A stretch of DNA of 64,000 bases from Oidiodendron maius Zn (taxonomy: Eukaryota; Ascomycota; Leotiomycetes; Myxotrichaceae): positions 1,095,563 to 1,159,562 of the forward strand of contig KN832883.1 in NCBI GenBank assembly GCA_000827325.1, given 5' to 3'. The position numbers and the translations under genes were made by a program. This document shows, one piece after another, positions 23,187-36,087 of the stretch (position 1 is the stretch's first letter; every line of letters starts with the position of its first letter). The notes under the pieces are model-generated. The model did not search any database, had not been told where the DNA came from, and worked only from the letters and a program-made list of their open reading frames with translations.

Positions 23187-24233
23187 GAGCGCTGTGATTA
23201 GTCTTTGCTCCGCTAGGGATTCCCGTCCACCTAGGATAAAGGTCGGGAAATATTCCCGTAGGGGGTGCAGGCAAAGTTGGGACGATCAAACTCTATGGGT
23301 ATGACCTTGCCAAGCTCGGTCTGATCACTATTCAAAAGAGATTATATTGCATAAGAACTAAGTAGGGGGCGGGAAAAGTCCCTCTATATATACATGAATG
23401 AGTGGCTGGGAATGAAACTAGGATTACTAGTAGGTAAATCTACTCTAAACAATCAAAAAGACCGTGGAACAGTTCGCTTCCCTGAGTGTTTCCGTTTCAG
23501 AATTAAAACTAATGGAATGTTGACTAGGGCCTCAAGCACATATATCGCACATCCTTCAGGATTCAGGATCAAGTATTCAGAGGATACAATTGAGTCAGGA
23601 GAGGCCACAGAGCTGGAGGGCTCTGGGAGCAAGTCGATGCCTCTATGCCTCAGGAATTGAGCTCGTGGTGCAGACTGCGAAACTTGGTATAGCAAATAAC
23701 CAGACTTCTTATACTTCCTAGGTAGTTTCGAAATGGATTGCAAAGAGCCTGACTAAGGTGCATAAAGAGCTTCCGAATCTGACTCGTTGAAGACTTCGAC
23801 TTGGTTCTACTAGTAGAAATGGAGCGGGTATGGGTTTACCTGCTCCGAAAAATGGCGGAAAATTCTGTCCACAGCGACTGGTTTTAGACGCTTTCGACGA
23901 ATTCTTCACTGTTAAACCCAAACTTCTCATTGATTGAAACCGCTTCCAATATACTGCCATTCCTCTCGACTATTTATACTAATGGCTGCCTTGTGGGACA
24001 GAATTCCGCCGTGCAGTTGCCGCTTCACGGTATCGACCCTGAGAGGAGTGCTACAGTAATTTGCCTAACCTAGCTGCAGAGCCTAAAAGTAACCACGATA
24101 TCGTTGTATGATACTAGAGACTTACCATACATTCATGGGACTGTACATCATGAAATAGTTGAACATTAATAATGAACAATTATAATGGAACTTATTGAGT
24201 TACACGTAACCGACTGTAGCGCGATTCTTCATT
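23187..24233. other. Intergenic with a Copia LTR fragment
   Basis: Positions about 23519-23600 match, in opposite orientation, the LTR-like sequence at 42330-42405 and 53890-53985 (TGTTGACTAGGGCCTCAAGC and the CAGGATTCAGGATC block). The open frame 23394-23660 spans this fragment and is not a gene. Confidence 0.55.
23519..23600 (+). repeat. Copia-type LTR fragment
   Basis: Begins TGTTGACTAGGGCCTCAAGC, the probable 5' LTR terminus of the element family also found near 42170-42405 and 53690-53985. Only the first part of the LTR is recognisable here. Confidence 0.6.
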
Positions 24234-26452
24234 TTAAAAGTCATCATGAAAAATATTTAAGTGCTCTGCAAGCTCGTCTCTGCCAGGGAATCCCATCCAT
24301 GCATTAAAGATCAAACTAGAGCCAAGGTCGTATGTTTTTGTGAAAGAATCTGGATGCTGGCAAAAGGTTTTAGATACGACGGCAGGGTAAACCGGAGCAT
24401 AATTCACGGAAGACATAATGATCTCCTGGTTGGGTAGCGCAGCGCGGTGCGACGCAGTCGCCAACCGGGACTCGGCCGGGGACTCTGCCACTTTGAAACT
24501 ATCGTCGATGAAATCGGCTTGGAGCAGAAGACTGTGAATTGAGAGTCTCTGTCGGATAGATGCGTCCTTCGCAACAGCGACCTCTGACAAGGGGTTATCT
24601 TGTACGGGCACTTGTTCGTGGCTCGTAGATAACAGTGCAGCTGTGCTACCCATCAACAGTCTCTCTAAATCCTTCAGCTAAGCAAGTCAGTAACTGGCAT
24701 CGTTCTACCTGATTGATTTCCTAGAACTTACCATTGGCTTTACGGAATTAAGGAAACTAAAGAATTGATTCATGATTTCCAGACAGGCTTTTGCCCTGGA
24801 TTGGTAGATTTCCGGTCCAGCTGCAGAGCCGTAGATTTTTTTGCAACTCCCAAAGAGCATTAGGCGTACGCTGTGGTAAACACAAACAGCAGCATCAAAG
24901 TCCAAGAGTTGGTTCGGCTTTCGATTTTCGGCAAAATCAATAAGAATCTGCGAAATGCTGTGCGCGTGCTCCAGACACTTCCCCCGCATCAGGGCTCTAT
25001 CATGTGGTCCAATACTTTCTACCGCAGCTCGTGGTGCTGCTTCGGCGTACCCAGTCAGGAAGATACGATATAGATCACAATAGCACTGATGCCAAGACAT
25101 GCGTAACATGACAGACTGTGGATGCCACTGACTATGACTGTCATCTACCATCAAAGATATCTTAAGTGTGTCAAGCTGCGCTCTAACAAGTTGTAACCGC
25201 TCCTCAAATTGCCGGATTGATACGAGAAGTAAGGATGGGTCAGCTCCTCCGAGATAAACCTTTCGGTTTAGTCTGCAGCCATTCAAGGTTAGCGTACCAC
25301 ACATGAGCCTGCAAAGTTCAACCTACGTCATGATAACACGGCGAATGGAGGTTACTCTTACGAACAAAGCCCGAGCCCCAAGGTTCCAAGTATCGCCGTC
25401 ACCATTCGACAGTAAACAGCTTGTGACGACGGGCCGTTCTCTCTCGAAGTCCACATCCTCGCATGGTAGTTGAAGCTGGATGATTTCGGGATGGCAGAGC
25501 TCGAAATCTCTAAGCCCAACACTGAAGATGTCATCCAAAAGGTATAGAGACCAGAATGTACGTCGCCGTACTTCCTGTGCAACTGGACGAAGATCTGAGC
25601 GATCATAGTTTAGACGCAACCCAATCGCCGACCTTGCTGCGAGACCAGCTAATAAGAACGCGCTAGAGAAGTCCCCGGCACCCGCGCGGTATCGAATAAT
25701 GAGCAACAGACTCTGCAGGTGCAAGACGGACGGCCGTGCAAGGCTCTGTAAAATAAGTTGCTGAGAAGCCGCAGCCCATGCATCGCTAGCAGACGAGGCT
25801 CCCCCAATTTGCAAGACAGTGATCGCACATATTGCAAGCTTCAGAGATTCATCTAAAGTCTGCTCCTTGCACCTTTTAACCACCGTCGCCTGGTGGAGGA
25901 AGGCATATGACGGAAGAGGGAAGAGCCGCTCAAAAAAGTGTGCAATAAGCATCGCGACTCTGTCTTCAGAGGGTTCTAGTGGGAGTGAGATACTCGGGAG
26001 TTCAGTGTGATTCTGCCCATTGGACTGCAAGGGTCTCCGTGAAGCACATGGGAAGTCATCCGAGAGTGGGCCAGGCGAATGCCCAGTATCACGAATGTGA
26101 GGTTTGGCTGAGCGGGTACCGTGGTATATGCAAGTCCGGTTCCGCCGCTGGCAGGCTGAGCACACCGGCATCTCTCCCAAGCAGCGGGTCTTTTGTGTAC
26201 GACATGCAAGGCATGCACGAGAACCCCGATATTTTCGTGGTGGATCGAGGGCGTGCGGTACCACGACCGACTGGCCCGCCACCAACTGAAAGGAGCATTC
26301 GAAATGCAACCTGCTGCAGTTATTGCAAGCCGGGTATTGTCCATTGCATCGAACCTTTAGGGGAGTAGCCAGCAAATTAGCAATGGATGATTGAGTCCGT
26401 TGTGGTAATGACACACCTTGCGGATCCGACACTGCACACATACAGCCTTCAT
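24234..26452 (-). CDS. Transcription factor with two tandem Zn2Cys6 clusters
   Basis: Exons 26452-26417, 26354-25327, 25272-24732 and 24677-24234; 682 aa. The first exon supplies only MKAVCVQCRIRK; splicing a 62-bp intron completes the first cluster (Cys 5, 8, 15, 22, 25, 32). A second full cluster follows at Cys 60, 63, 70, 77, 80, 87 (RACLACRTQKTRC). The middle is a fungal-specific transcription factor domain, including VRRRTFWSLYLLDDIFSVGL. Introns 2 and 3 (54 bp each, with GTAGGT and GTAAGT donors) remove false stops and join VIMT to LNRKVYLGGADP. Dual clusters suggest binding of two DNA triplets by a monomer. It is divergent from the GH3 gene across 977 bp and may control it; that is inference from position. 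Confidence 0.88.
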
Positions 26453-27429
26453 CACAGCCTTTCGATTTTCCTTCGACCGTAGATCATCAATACAGGTCTA
26501 GCAAAACTATCTTCGAAGATCAAATGATACTGCCAGTTCCAGGTACAGACGTGGTGCGGAGTCCCCTGAGGGAATTCTTAGCCACTACTCTGTGCGCAGC
26601 ATCCAATTACATTTCATGCCGACCGATAGCCGAGTAGATCCTCATACCTCCGCACACTAAACCTCTTTAACATGATAGGAATTAGTTTTAAGGTAGCGCC
26701 ATGGCTATTAGAGAGGTTTGCATGGCTAATGCATTCTTAAGGAGATAGGTGGAACTTGTCATTTACTCCAACATGGTAGCAGGGCGAAGATTTCTGTCTT
26801 GGCGCATCCTTTGACTACCTGGTCAGGTTCTCCGCAATGACGCGATCAAAGCTTCCTTTCCCTTCCTTTCTTTCGCGACGGGTGGCTTGGTAAGACTATT
26901 ATTGTTCAGCAAATCTATAATAAACGTACGAATTGAAGGGCGAGAAGCCGGCAAGCTCTCATCTAACCATCCGCTATCGATAGTCAAAATAACTCAACGA
27001 CCTTGTATTTCCCGGCCATCGCTGTTGGGCAGCGGGGCTGGTCACTCCACACCGTGGACTGCGATTGCGGAGTAGCCAAGTCTGGAGGCTGTGTTTAGAT
27101 AGCGCCCCTTCCCCCGCATAGCAGTTCTTGATTCAATCTGATTTAGCGCTCTATACCTGGCGCCGGATCTCGGAGCTTCTGGCTTTTGATTCGGACGGAA
27201 ACGAGAATGCCGATTCTCCCCATCTAATAGAGACGGGTTTATTGCTAAACACTCTGACGGTAGCTTTCGTACGACAGGGAGGTTACATGCCAAAATAGGG
27301 CCTGGTGCGAGATATAAAATGGTGGGAGATCTCTGTGCTCGGTTAGTGTTACGATCAGTTCCCTCAAATCTCGTGGTTCTGTAATCAAACGATCTTCACA
27401 AATTTGACATATTGTCGGCAACAGAAGCA
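26453..27429. other. Divergent promoter region of dual-zinc regulator and GH3 gene
   Basis: Holds the 5' regions of both genes. No uninterrupted gene or repeat is visible; short frames at 26887-27442 look like chance. A TATA-like GATATAAAAT lies at about 27310-27319, roughly 115 bp before the GH3 start. Confidence 0.5.
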
Positions 27430-29882
27430 ATGATGTTCCCAAGCCCTGGGCCTATTGCCTTTGGGTTCCTTTTAGCTGCAGGCATGATCACGGCTTCAGA
27501 TCAGTATGGCACTCAGGACAAGTTGGTATACAAAGATCCGTCATATACGGCTCTGGAAAGAGCGACGGATCTACTAGAGCGCATGACCTGGGAGGAGAAA
27601 GTTGGCCAAATGGGGGGCGTGCGAGCATTACTTGGTGCAGGCCTAGCGTTCAATGAAACAAGTTACAATTCCATTCGGCAGTTACAAAATGGAATATTAG
27701 GTACAGTCATAGAGTGCCTTGAGATGCCTAGAGGTGTAGCGCTAATCCGATATGCGATATTCATTTAGGGCTTGGCAACCAGTTGAACATGGCTCTTGAC
27801 GTCCTCCCTATCGCCAACCAAGTTCGAGAGCAACAGCAGAAGGAGTCCCGACTTGGAATCCCCTATATCATCGTCACTGATTCGGTCAATTCGATTTTCT
27901 TGGCCGGAGGAACACTCTTTCCCCCGACGCTCTCTATGAGCGCCTCATGGAATGTACCCCTCTATGAGCAAGCGATTTCTTGTATTCGGGATGAACACGT
28001 ATCTATTGGTGTCCGTTGGGTGCTCTCGCCGGAATTGGATGTTGGGAAAGAGCCTCGATATGGTCGGGTAGGAGAAATGTGAGAAACTCAGCCTTACGAT
28101 GCGGCGAAAACGTTATTAATATTCAACCACAGGTATGGCGAGGACCCGTATCTCAGTGGGATATTTGGGACATCATATGTCAAAACCATGCAAGAGAAGG
28201 ATGAGAACGGATATATGAAAGTTGCCACCACAATCAAGCATTTCGTGTACGGGCTACCAAAGGGTGGCATCAACACGGCAAGCCAGAACGGAGGTGTTAA
28301 TCACATCTTTAATGATTTGGCTGCTCCATTCATCGCAACTATACGGGACGCGAAGCCCGCCTCACTCATGGTATCATACGCGACAATTGATCGCGAGCCC
28401 ATGTCGGCTAACAAGTTCATGATCCAAACCGTTCTCCGCGAGAAGATTGGATTCGAGGGAGTCGTTATGTCTGATGCAGTGGCTATTTTGCACCTGTTCA
28501 CGCAGTCAAAGGTGGCCACTAGTATAGAAGACGCAGGTCTTCGGGCCTTGAGAGCAGGCTTGCAGCTCGAGCTCTCTCCATCTCAGCCTGCGGTATTCCC
28601 AACTCTTCTATCGAGTGTCAACATTACTTGGGTCAGAGAATGCATTAATGAATCTGTTCTGAAATTACTTCTGGTCAAATTTGAATCGGGAACATTTGAT
28701 GAAGCGTTGCCGCAGCTCGAGGATGCGCGAAATACACTGCGCTCGGACATCCATCTTGATATCAATCGGAATATCTCCCGCGAGTCAATCGTCTTACTGC
28801 AAAATGATGGCATCCTTCCACTACGCAAGAAAAGTGGCAAGTGGCCCAGAACCGCGATAATCGGACCCTTCGCAAACATTCTCAATGCAGGGTCTTACGC
28901 GCCAAATAACTCCACGAATAGATCGTTTGGCAAATCTTTCTATCAATCAGCAGGTGCAACATTAGGATCTGACGCAGTGCAATTTGTTCAAGGAGTTAGT
29001 ATCGTTGGAGATAACACCTCCGAAATTGAAGCAGCCGTCCGAGCAGCTAAAAGCTCAGAGTTGGTGGTCCTAATGCTGGGATCGCTATCAGTCAACCCAG
29101 TGGATCCCCTCTTTGCACAGCGTACTGACGGCGAATTCTTTGCACATGCAGACCTAGGATTTCCTGGACAACAACAGAACCTCTTAGATCAAGTCCTTGC
29201 TACTGGAGTACCGACTGTGCTGATTTTGAGCGGAGGTCAATCTTTTATTTTAAACGATCGAACCAGACAATCGAACGCCATCTTGCATTCGTTTCTGGGA
29301 GGCGAATACACAGGCGATGCTCTTGTTGAGATCTTGACAGGACAAGTAAATCCAAGCGGAAAGCTCACGATAAGCATGCCCCAAGCATCTGGGGCGGAGC
29401 CTGTGTATTATGACTTTCTGCCTTCTGATAACCAGGGAGGACCCGGATCCTTCATTCCTGGCGTCGACTTCTCATCGGCATGGCAGTTTCCAAATCTGAC
29501 GAGGACCCCGCCTCTTCCATTTGGATTCGGAATGAGTTACACGAACTTCAACTTCTCGTCCCCCAAGATTTCATCTGGTGATGCAATCCAGGTGTCAGTA
29601 GCTGTCTCAAACACTGGTGGGATGGCCGGCAAGGAAGTTGTACAGCTATATTTCCGTCCAGAATACTCCATGATGGAATTCCCCGTGAAGAAGCTTATCC
29701 GCTTCACTAAAGTTAGCCTCGCCCCTGGCGATACCCAGACCGTCACTTTCTCGGTCCCGACTTGGGACCTTGGCTACTACCGGAATATGGAATGGCAAGT
29801 TGACCCTGGCGAGTACATGTTTTGGGTGGGTTCAAGCTCAAGAGACCAAGATTTAATGCCTCTTAATATCACGATCATTTAG
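27430..29882 (+). CDS. Secreted glycoside hydrolase family 3 (beta-glucosidase-like)
   Basis: Exons 27430-27700, 27769-28078 and 28133-29882; 776 aa. An N-terminal signal peptide is evident (MMFPSPGPIAFGFLLAAGMITAS). The GH3 N-domain begins ATDLLERMTWEEKVGQM and carries RLGIPYIIVTDSV, YGEDPYLSG, ATTIKHFVYG and the nucleophile region GFEGVVMSDAVAI (Asp of MSDA). The C-domain starts ESIVLLQNDGILPL. A fibronectin-III-like end includes PFGFGMSYTNF and NTGGMAGKEVVQLYF. Many N-glycosylation sites are present. The residue after the catalytic Asp is Ala rather than Trp/Tyr, so the preferred sugar may differ from classical beta-glucosidases. It would complement the endoglucanase and cellobiohydrolase at 43.5-47.6 kb by hydrolysing short beta-glycosides. 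Confidence 0.9.
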
Positions 29883-30401
29883 AAATAGTATTTCGAGGAT
29901 TATGAAGTTAAGATATGAAGGTATTTCGAAGCTTCTTCTATATGGGTACTCTAATTAATTGAACTGAGTTTGTCACCTTAATAGTAGTTAGTATCACATT
30001 GCCCACGTACTGGCTATCCCACGTTGCCAGGGTAATTTAATATTCAATCTAAATTGTTTGACACTTAGCTTATAAGTATTTCCTTTCTAGTTCTTCATGC
30101 TATTATAGACTTAATTGTTAACTAAACCATTAAGCGTGTAAGACTTGGAAGTATAGAGGGCTAGCCATAGAGTGCTACTCTTTTGAATCAAATACACTTT
30201 AGTACATATTAATGTCTCGTAATCTAGTTGAATATGTAACTACTTATAGAGATGAAGGAGGGTGTCGGATCTATAATTTACTAGTTGAAAAGTTTATATT
30301 TTATTATAAATAGAGTGGTACTTTCGTGCTAGGTAAATTACGAAATGGATAGCCCACAATGGTGGAAACTCCTACTGTTGATACCAGCATAGGAGGAATT
30401 C
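29883..30401. other. Convergent 3' intergenic region
   Basis: AT-rich sequence between the convergent GH3 and carboxypeptidase genes. No open frame, RNA or repeat recognised. It presumably holds both polyadenylation regions. Confidence 0.5.
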
Positions 30402-32347
30402 CTACGTCGCTACTGGCAGAGCTGGAAAAGTCTCCGTGTGCGTAGCAGATGCTGTACCATTCGTGGCATAATTTTCAGAACTAGGAACAGTACCGGTTGC
30501 AATATCAACCCCCTGGATTGCCCGTTCAAATAGCGAGTAGGAAGCAAGTGCTACAAAAGTATGTCAGTGAACTGTAAGAATCAAGAGTCCCTCAAAGGTC
30601 ATGACTTACGTTGAAAGTAAGGAACTTGATGTCCGCTTTCGTAAATCCTCACGAAACTGAAATTTCCCTGCTCCCGCACAGCACCGTATTCTGTTCCATC
30701 AACCAAAAATGGTGCGTATCCCGCAGCACGAAAATCTTTTGCATGAGTATAATTGACGGCAAGACTGACTGCTTCTCCACCAAACCAATTACAGATGTAA
30801 TCCGCATCACCTGAATACATAATAATTCGAACATCCTTGTTCAACAGGTCCTCCAAATCTAATAAAGGGGTTGCGTAGACGAAGTCGCCCGTCTGTTGAA
30901 AAGCGAAGTATACCTCATTATTAGAAGGGGTGTAGTTAAGACTAACTCCCATAGCATTCTGAATTTCGGCTTGATTCAGATACTCTATGAGCGGCCCAAC
31001 CGGGGGAACAGCAGCATCAGAAGATGCTCGAATATCATAAGTACCTCGTCCAGAGTATGCATAATATGGTCCTAGAGATATTAGACAGTCGAAACGAGTC
31101 GCAGGACTGAGTTTGCTTCACCTTCTACATTGTCTCGGCACATGTCTTGTGCTTCTGCGCAAATTGCTTGTGCCCCAGGAAGTGCCAAATCCGTGGAGCG
31201 ACAGAATTCAATCTGTTGAAGACACCCATTGTCCATGTTCAGCGCAAATTCCATATAGTCATATACAGTTTGGTTGACAGACACGACACCATATGTATTC
31301 TCGACAGCAAATTTCGGATAATAGGGTGCTTGAATGTAATAATCTATAAGACCATTTCCGATCTGCACTAAAGTTAGCTCAGATTATAACTGATAGAGAG
31401 CAAGATTGACTCCAAACGTATTGAAACTCAGTTCATATCCAGAGAGGGACCCATTTGCGATGGCTTGGTTCTGATCGAAAAAATAATCGTAGAAGACAGG
31501 ACCATCTGTAATTTACATTTAGCATGTTGAGGGTAGAGGACTAATAAAAAGCGCGACTCACAATGCCCGCCATAGGATTCAGTCCACAGATTGAACGATT
31601 TCGACTTTATCGCTGAATCTAGGTGATCCAGATTTGTGAAAAATGCTTGAATGGTATGCCATGCGGCCACAGCGGCCAGGCTAGTAGTATCAGTCAAACT
31701 TGCATCCACGATTGGCCATTCTGATAAGTCAGCTATGTCTCGAAAAGCTGTGGAATATACGAACCCCCTGTTGCTGGAGCCTCAGACGGAGGCAGATAGA
31801 GACCGGTGTTTGGATCGATGGACCCTGGAGCTTCCTCCGAGTAAGAAAATCCAGTTCCAACAGGCTGCGAGAGGTAGAGCATATTCGAATGATTTGACCA
31901 CGAGTATGGATTATACACCGGAGTTGTGCCGTCTGTCACTTTGCATGGCCCATTTTCTAAAGGAGTCAAAATAGTACTAAGAAATGCATAAATTATCGGA
32001 GACGTACCAATGAAAGCTGCAAGTAGAGAGTCGCTGCCGGGACCGCCAGTGAGCCAGAGGGTTGTCGGGGCCTCAGCTGGGTTTTCTCTGGCTTCCAAAA
32101 ACCAAAAGAAGATGTGCGTTTTAGGATCCAGATCAACATATCCTGAATATGTCTTTACTCCAGGAGTTGTTTCGCAAATCTCCGGGTTCTTGTACCGAAT
32201 ATGAACACCACCAGGAGACGATATCGTTCGTAGGCCTGTTGGTTGAGCTGGAATCTGCCTCTCGCCAATTGAGGCCTCACTGAAGGAAGAGAATAGAAGA
32301 GTCAATATCCAGGCGCGGACAGCCTTTCGGGAGAACATGATCGGCAT
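30402..32347 (-). CDS. Secreted serine carboxypeptidase, peptidase family S10
   Basis: Exons 32347-32008, 31956-31765, 31720-31562, 31505-31411, 31362-31122, 31071-30610 and 30550-30402; 545 aa. A signal peptide follows the start (FSRKAVRAWILTLLFSSFSEA). Family blocks: WLTGGPGSDSL, NMLYLSQPVGTGFSYS, the serine block TESYGGHYGP (Ser near 226), the aspartate block MYSGDADYICNW (Asp near 430) and the histidine block YESGHQVPYFQ (His near 488), so the triad is complete. All six introns (44-59 bp) were placed so that these blocks join in frame. It would remove C-terminal amino acids from peptides in the vacuole or outside the cell. An ATG at 32338 is an alternative start. Confidence 0.92.
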
Positions 32348-33716
32348 AGTTCGCTCTGGCGCAGTCTTGTTTCAGGGGATATTAGGAGAAATTTTATAAA
32401 AGTCATCTACCCTCCTCTTCTGATGTATATAACAAGTCGAAGGAGCCATTTCACGGCCCCCGCCGGTCAGCTTATACGTGGGCGTCCTGCAGTCTGCGTC
32501 CAAGCAACAGTCTTACAGTCCAGGTAGGTACAATCTAGGTCTAGTTCACCGACCTATTATGGAAATGAATAACGAAAATCAGAAAGAAAACAGCGAATTA
32601 ATTAGGATCCTCGGCTTGCTCCGCGTAGACACCCGTATTCGCATCTGTATCTGTCTACAGTTAGACGCAATTGAAAATCACCTGTATTGAGGCAATATGG
32701 AGCTGCAAATGAGAAGCTGAGCGAAAGATGTGTTCCAGCTGAATCGTATATAGTAATCAGGGATTAGCGACACAAGAAGGCCAAAATAAACATCTCTATA
32801 ACCCCAAGCTTAGGACAACCTTCCAAACTCCGTACGACATAGAGAAAATACTATATATATTGTGGAGAGCGAAATTATTGGTATTATTTAGTAAATTGCT
32901 TAATTAAACAAGGTACGAAAGATCCAAAAGTGGCTAGACGAAGTAAGCTTACGTGTAAGCTATGAGCTGGACCATGCTTTTCTTTTTCTCGCATATCAAT
33001 CTGATTTAGGCTGCTCGTACCTGGATACTACCATTTGATGTCGGTGCTAGTTTGAGAGCATTGTCTCGCTCATGTAGCGAAAATTGCACAAAAGATTTAT
33101 CGCTATGGGTATATAGAGCATCCTCCCAGTCCTACTCACCCCACCACCTAAATTTCATCATTTGCATATAGGGATAGTATTAGATGCTGCGAAACTGCTT
33201 CCTTTTGGGCTATAATTATACTTCGTTACAAAGCTAGCAGGCCGCAGATCATATTACTTTAGTAATATAGCCTAAACAGTTACCTTTCCAAAATATGCAT
33301 CTATCTGCTGCTAACCCCTATGAAAGCTGACTGAAAATCTGTCTGACCTCGCTTGACTTGTCCTATTCTGCGAAACCCACAATTCATTCGTGGCTTTGGG
33401 CTTAGCTCCCAAATTGTCCAAAGATCTTACCAATATTATGTTCACGGACACCAATGAGATCCGTGCGTTGCGGGCTGTCAAATCAACCCTTTTCGTGCCT
33501 TTTCCGTCATCCGATTCATTCTTCGCTGTTTATAGAAAGGAACTGATTACGATGGACGTTCCTGGATTACGACGTTGTTCGCTGAAATAGTTAGTTGCCA
33601 GTGTTTAAGTCATAGCCAACGTTACTATCTTTCTTATTCTAAGTCATCTTTCAACTATATTGTATATTGTATGTGTGTCCTTTATCTATGTGCCCATTTA
33701 AGACAAATCATGTAGG
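32348..33716. other. Intergenic, no gene recognised
   Basis: About 1.4 kb. The carboxypeptidase promoter lies at the left end, with a TTATAAAA-like box on the minus strand near 32391-32398. Short frames at 32478 and 33390 lack any motif. Nothing else is seen. Confidence 0.5.
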
Positions 33717-35261
33717 TTAATACATTGATATTTTCGTACCATAGGTATTATAAAAAGACACAGCCTTGGCTTCTTTGAACGGCCTTAGGTCCTGGCTTGC
33801 AATGACCGGAAACTCCTGCAATATTCGAACTATCATGTAAGATATTTCTGTTTGAGCCATCTGCTGTCCCATGCAACTTCGTGGGCCTGACCCGAAGGGC
33901 ATAAAGAATCGGTTGCTGGTCGGCTGCAGTGTCTTCCACCTTTCGGGTTTAAATTCGGCCCAAGTCTGGCCATAGTATCTCTGACTTCGATTAAGTGCAT
34001 AGGTACTCCAGACAATGGTGGCTCCTGCGGCGACGAATATTTGGCCGAGGCCATCTGAACCACCACCTCTGGGAAGCGTCGTGTCTCGAGTCGCTTGTCG
34101 CGAATGCGATACCACGGGAGAGTACAGACGGAGGGCTAAATGAGGATGAATAAACTTAACTTCTTGAAACGGGCGTTATTGCTTACCTTCTAACAAAACG
34201 AACCGGAGAAAGCTTAGCCCTCCAAGATCTTGTTTGGTTGGCGGGTTGCCATTTAGATAAGAGATTTCCGCTCGTAGCTGTTGTTGGATGTCTTGCCTCT
34301 GGGACAAGATGCCTATGATATTGGCAAGCAAAGCTGTCGTGGTGTCGAAGCTGGCGAAGAAGATATTTTGGAGTTCCGCCTGGATCTGGCCTACTCCGAC
34401 GCCATCGCTTTCCATCATGCGAAAGCACGATGGGGCGGCAGATTGAGAATGGAGTCCCGGATCAGAGATAATCATATCTAGTTGGCTCCTGAAGAATGCC
34501 TTCATGCCATCCACAACATGAAGTAATCGTCGATATGAAGGTAGCAGCTCAAGCCATGCAAGAGCCCCGACGGCAATAAATGTCCCCGAAGGAGGTTCGA
34601 AATCCTTAACCAAGCCCAGGAAATGCCGCGCATCTTCAGCTGCCTTCCCGCCCAGAAGAGATTGGGTGGATTTGCCAAAGAGAAAGTCAGTAACAATGTC
34701 AAGCGTAAAACGCGCTGCAAGCACCTGGAAGTCGAATGGCTGCCCATTATTCCCTCGGATAACCTGGACGAGATCCTGTAAGTGCGGCTCGACCAGTGTG
34801 GGCTCATCAAGTGCGGTTCTGGCAAAGAGAGGCTTCAGTACAGCCCTAGATCGTTTCCAGTTCTCTCCATCACTCATAAGGATTCCATTTCCGACATGCT
34901 TTGCAGCTTCTTCAACCCAAGCCGATTTTCCATAGCAGTCGAAGTTATCAGTCGTAACTGCGCGGATATTCTCTGGATCGATAGTATATATGCAGTCTTG
35001 TCCGAGAGAATTTGTGCTGAATGTAGGTCCAAATTTCTCGTGGCGCCTTCTCATCCCTTCAGAGAGCTCGCCACGGTGGAACTCTCGCCATATCTGTACC
35101 GATAGGTCAAGCCCCCCTATCGGGTCAAGGTGAGGGTAATTGGTGATAGATTCACAGCCAAAAGCCTTGGCTTTTCGGCGCAAGGACCATCTATGAGAAA
35201 TCTCGCGAGAAATCCAGAACAGCAAAATACCGCCAGGCAGGTATACAGTTAAAGGTACCAT
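33717..35261 (-). CDS. Cytochrome P450, CYP52-like
   Basis: Exons 35261-34187 and 34135-33717; 497 aa, a normal P450 length. An N-terminal membrane anchor (VYLPGGILLFWISREI) is followed by FGCESITNYPHLDPIGGLDL, a stretch resembling CYP52/CYP539-group fatty-acid or alkane hydroxylases. The I-helix reads FFASFDTTTALL. The ExxR motif EALR (residue 359) is completed by the 51-bp intron (GTAAGC...ATTTAG). The heme loop is FGSGPRSCMG (Cys near 444). Probably a microsomal monooxygenase acting on a fatty or alkyl substrate; subfamily by resemblance only. Its neighbours do not form an obvious pathway with it. Confidence 0.9.
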
Positions 35262-36087
35262 CGCGACATGAACTCTAATCGCCTCTACAATTGCACAGAG
35301 GAAAAGAAAATTTGTGGTTCAAGTTCATCCCATCCCGTTCGCGTACAGAGAGGTAGCCGGCATCTCCGTGGCTACCTGACGTGGCCATATGCCCCAGTTA
35401 TCTGTCATGCATCATTGGTCCCTCCTAAAACTTCTTGACGTGTACTGCATATTCCAACATCCGCCTCGGACCGAGTCTTAGGTCCCTCAAGGGCGGGTCG
35501 TAATCTAGCTTATTATAGCAGTTCTACCTCGCCCAGGACCCTGCTTTTCTTCGTTGGTTGCTGGTTTGGGCTCCCTACATCGCCGGTCCACTGGATCGGT
35601 AAAGATGAAAGTGGGCCGCAACGCTCATTTTTTTCCCACGCCCACTAGCACAGGGTAACAGAAACCAGGGTCATCTGCGGACGATGCTTTGTTAGGCAGG
35701 TAGGTAAGAATATTAAAGCTCAGATGACGTCAAATCTTCCACGATAATGATTATGAGTATCTTAGAGGCTGTGCACTCATTGAGGGATATTGTCCGTAAC
35801 TAATTAACTGCTGGATTATCCAATTCTTCTATCAGGCATCTCTCCTAGCTTTATCGGCTTTTGCCTTTTCGTCGGTTGGTTTCAAATATCCAATTCCACC
35901 TTAGGGCGGTACATCGATTCTTATCCGATGTGCGTCCTCCGCATGCACAAGGGCCGGGTTATTTTGGCCCTGGCAATTCTGTCGCTCAATTTCGTGTGAG
36001 CCTCCTCTTTCGTACATCTCAGTAGCATCAGCTCTGGCCTCAAAATTTTCATATTCTTCTGAATACTTGAAGTCGTGTTCTGCCCTA
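35262..36087. other. Intergenic, promoter of the P450
   Basis: No open frame of interest, repeat or RNA is recognised in this 826-bp stretch. Confidence 0.5.
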
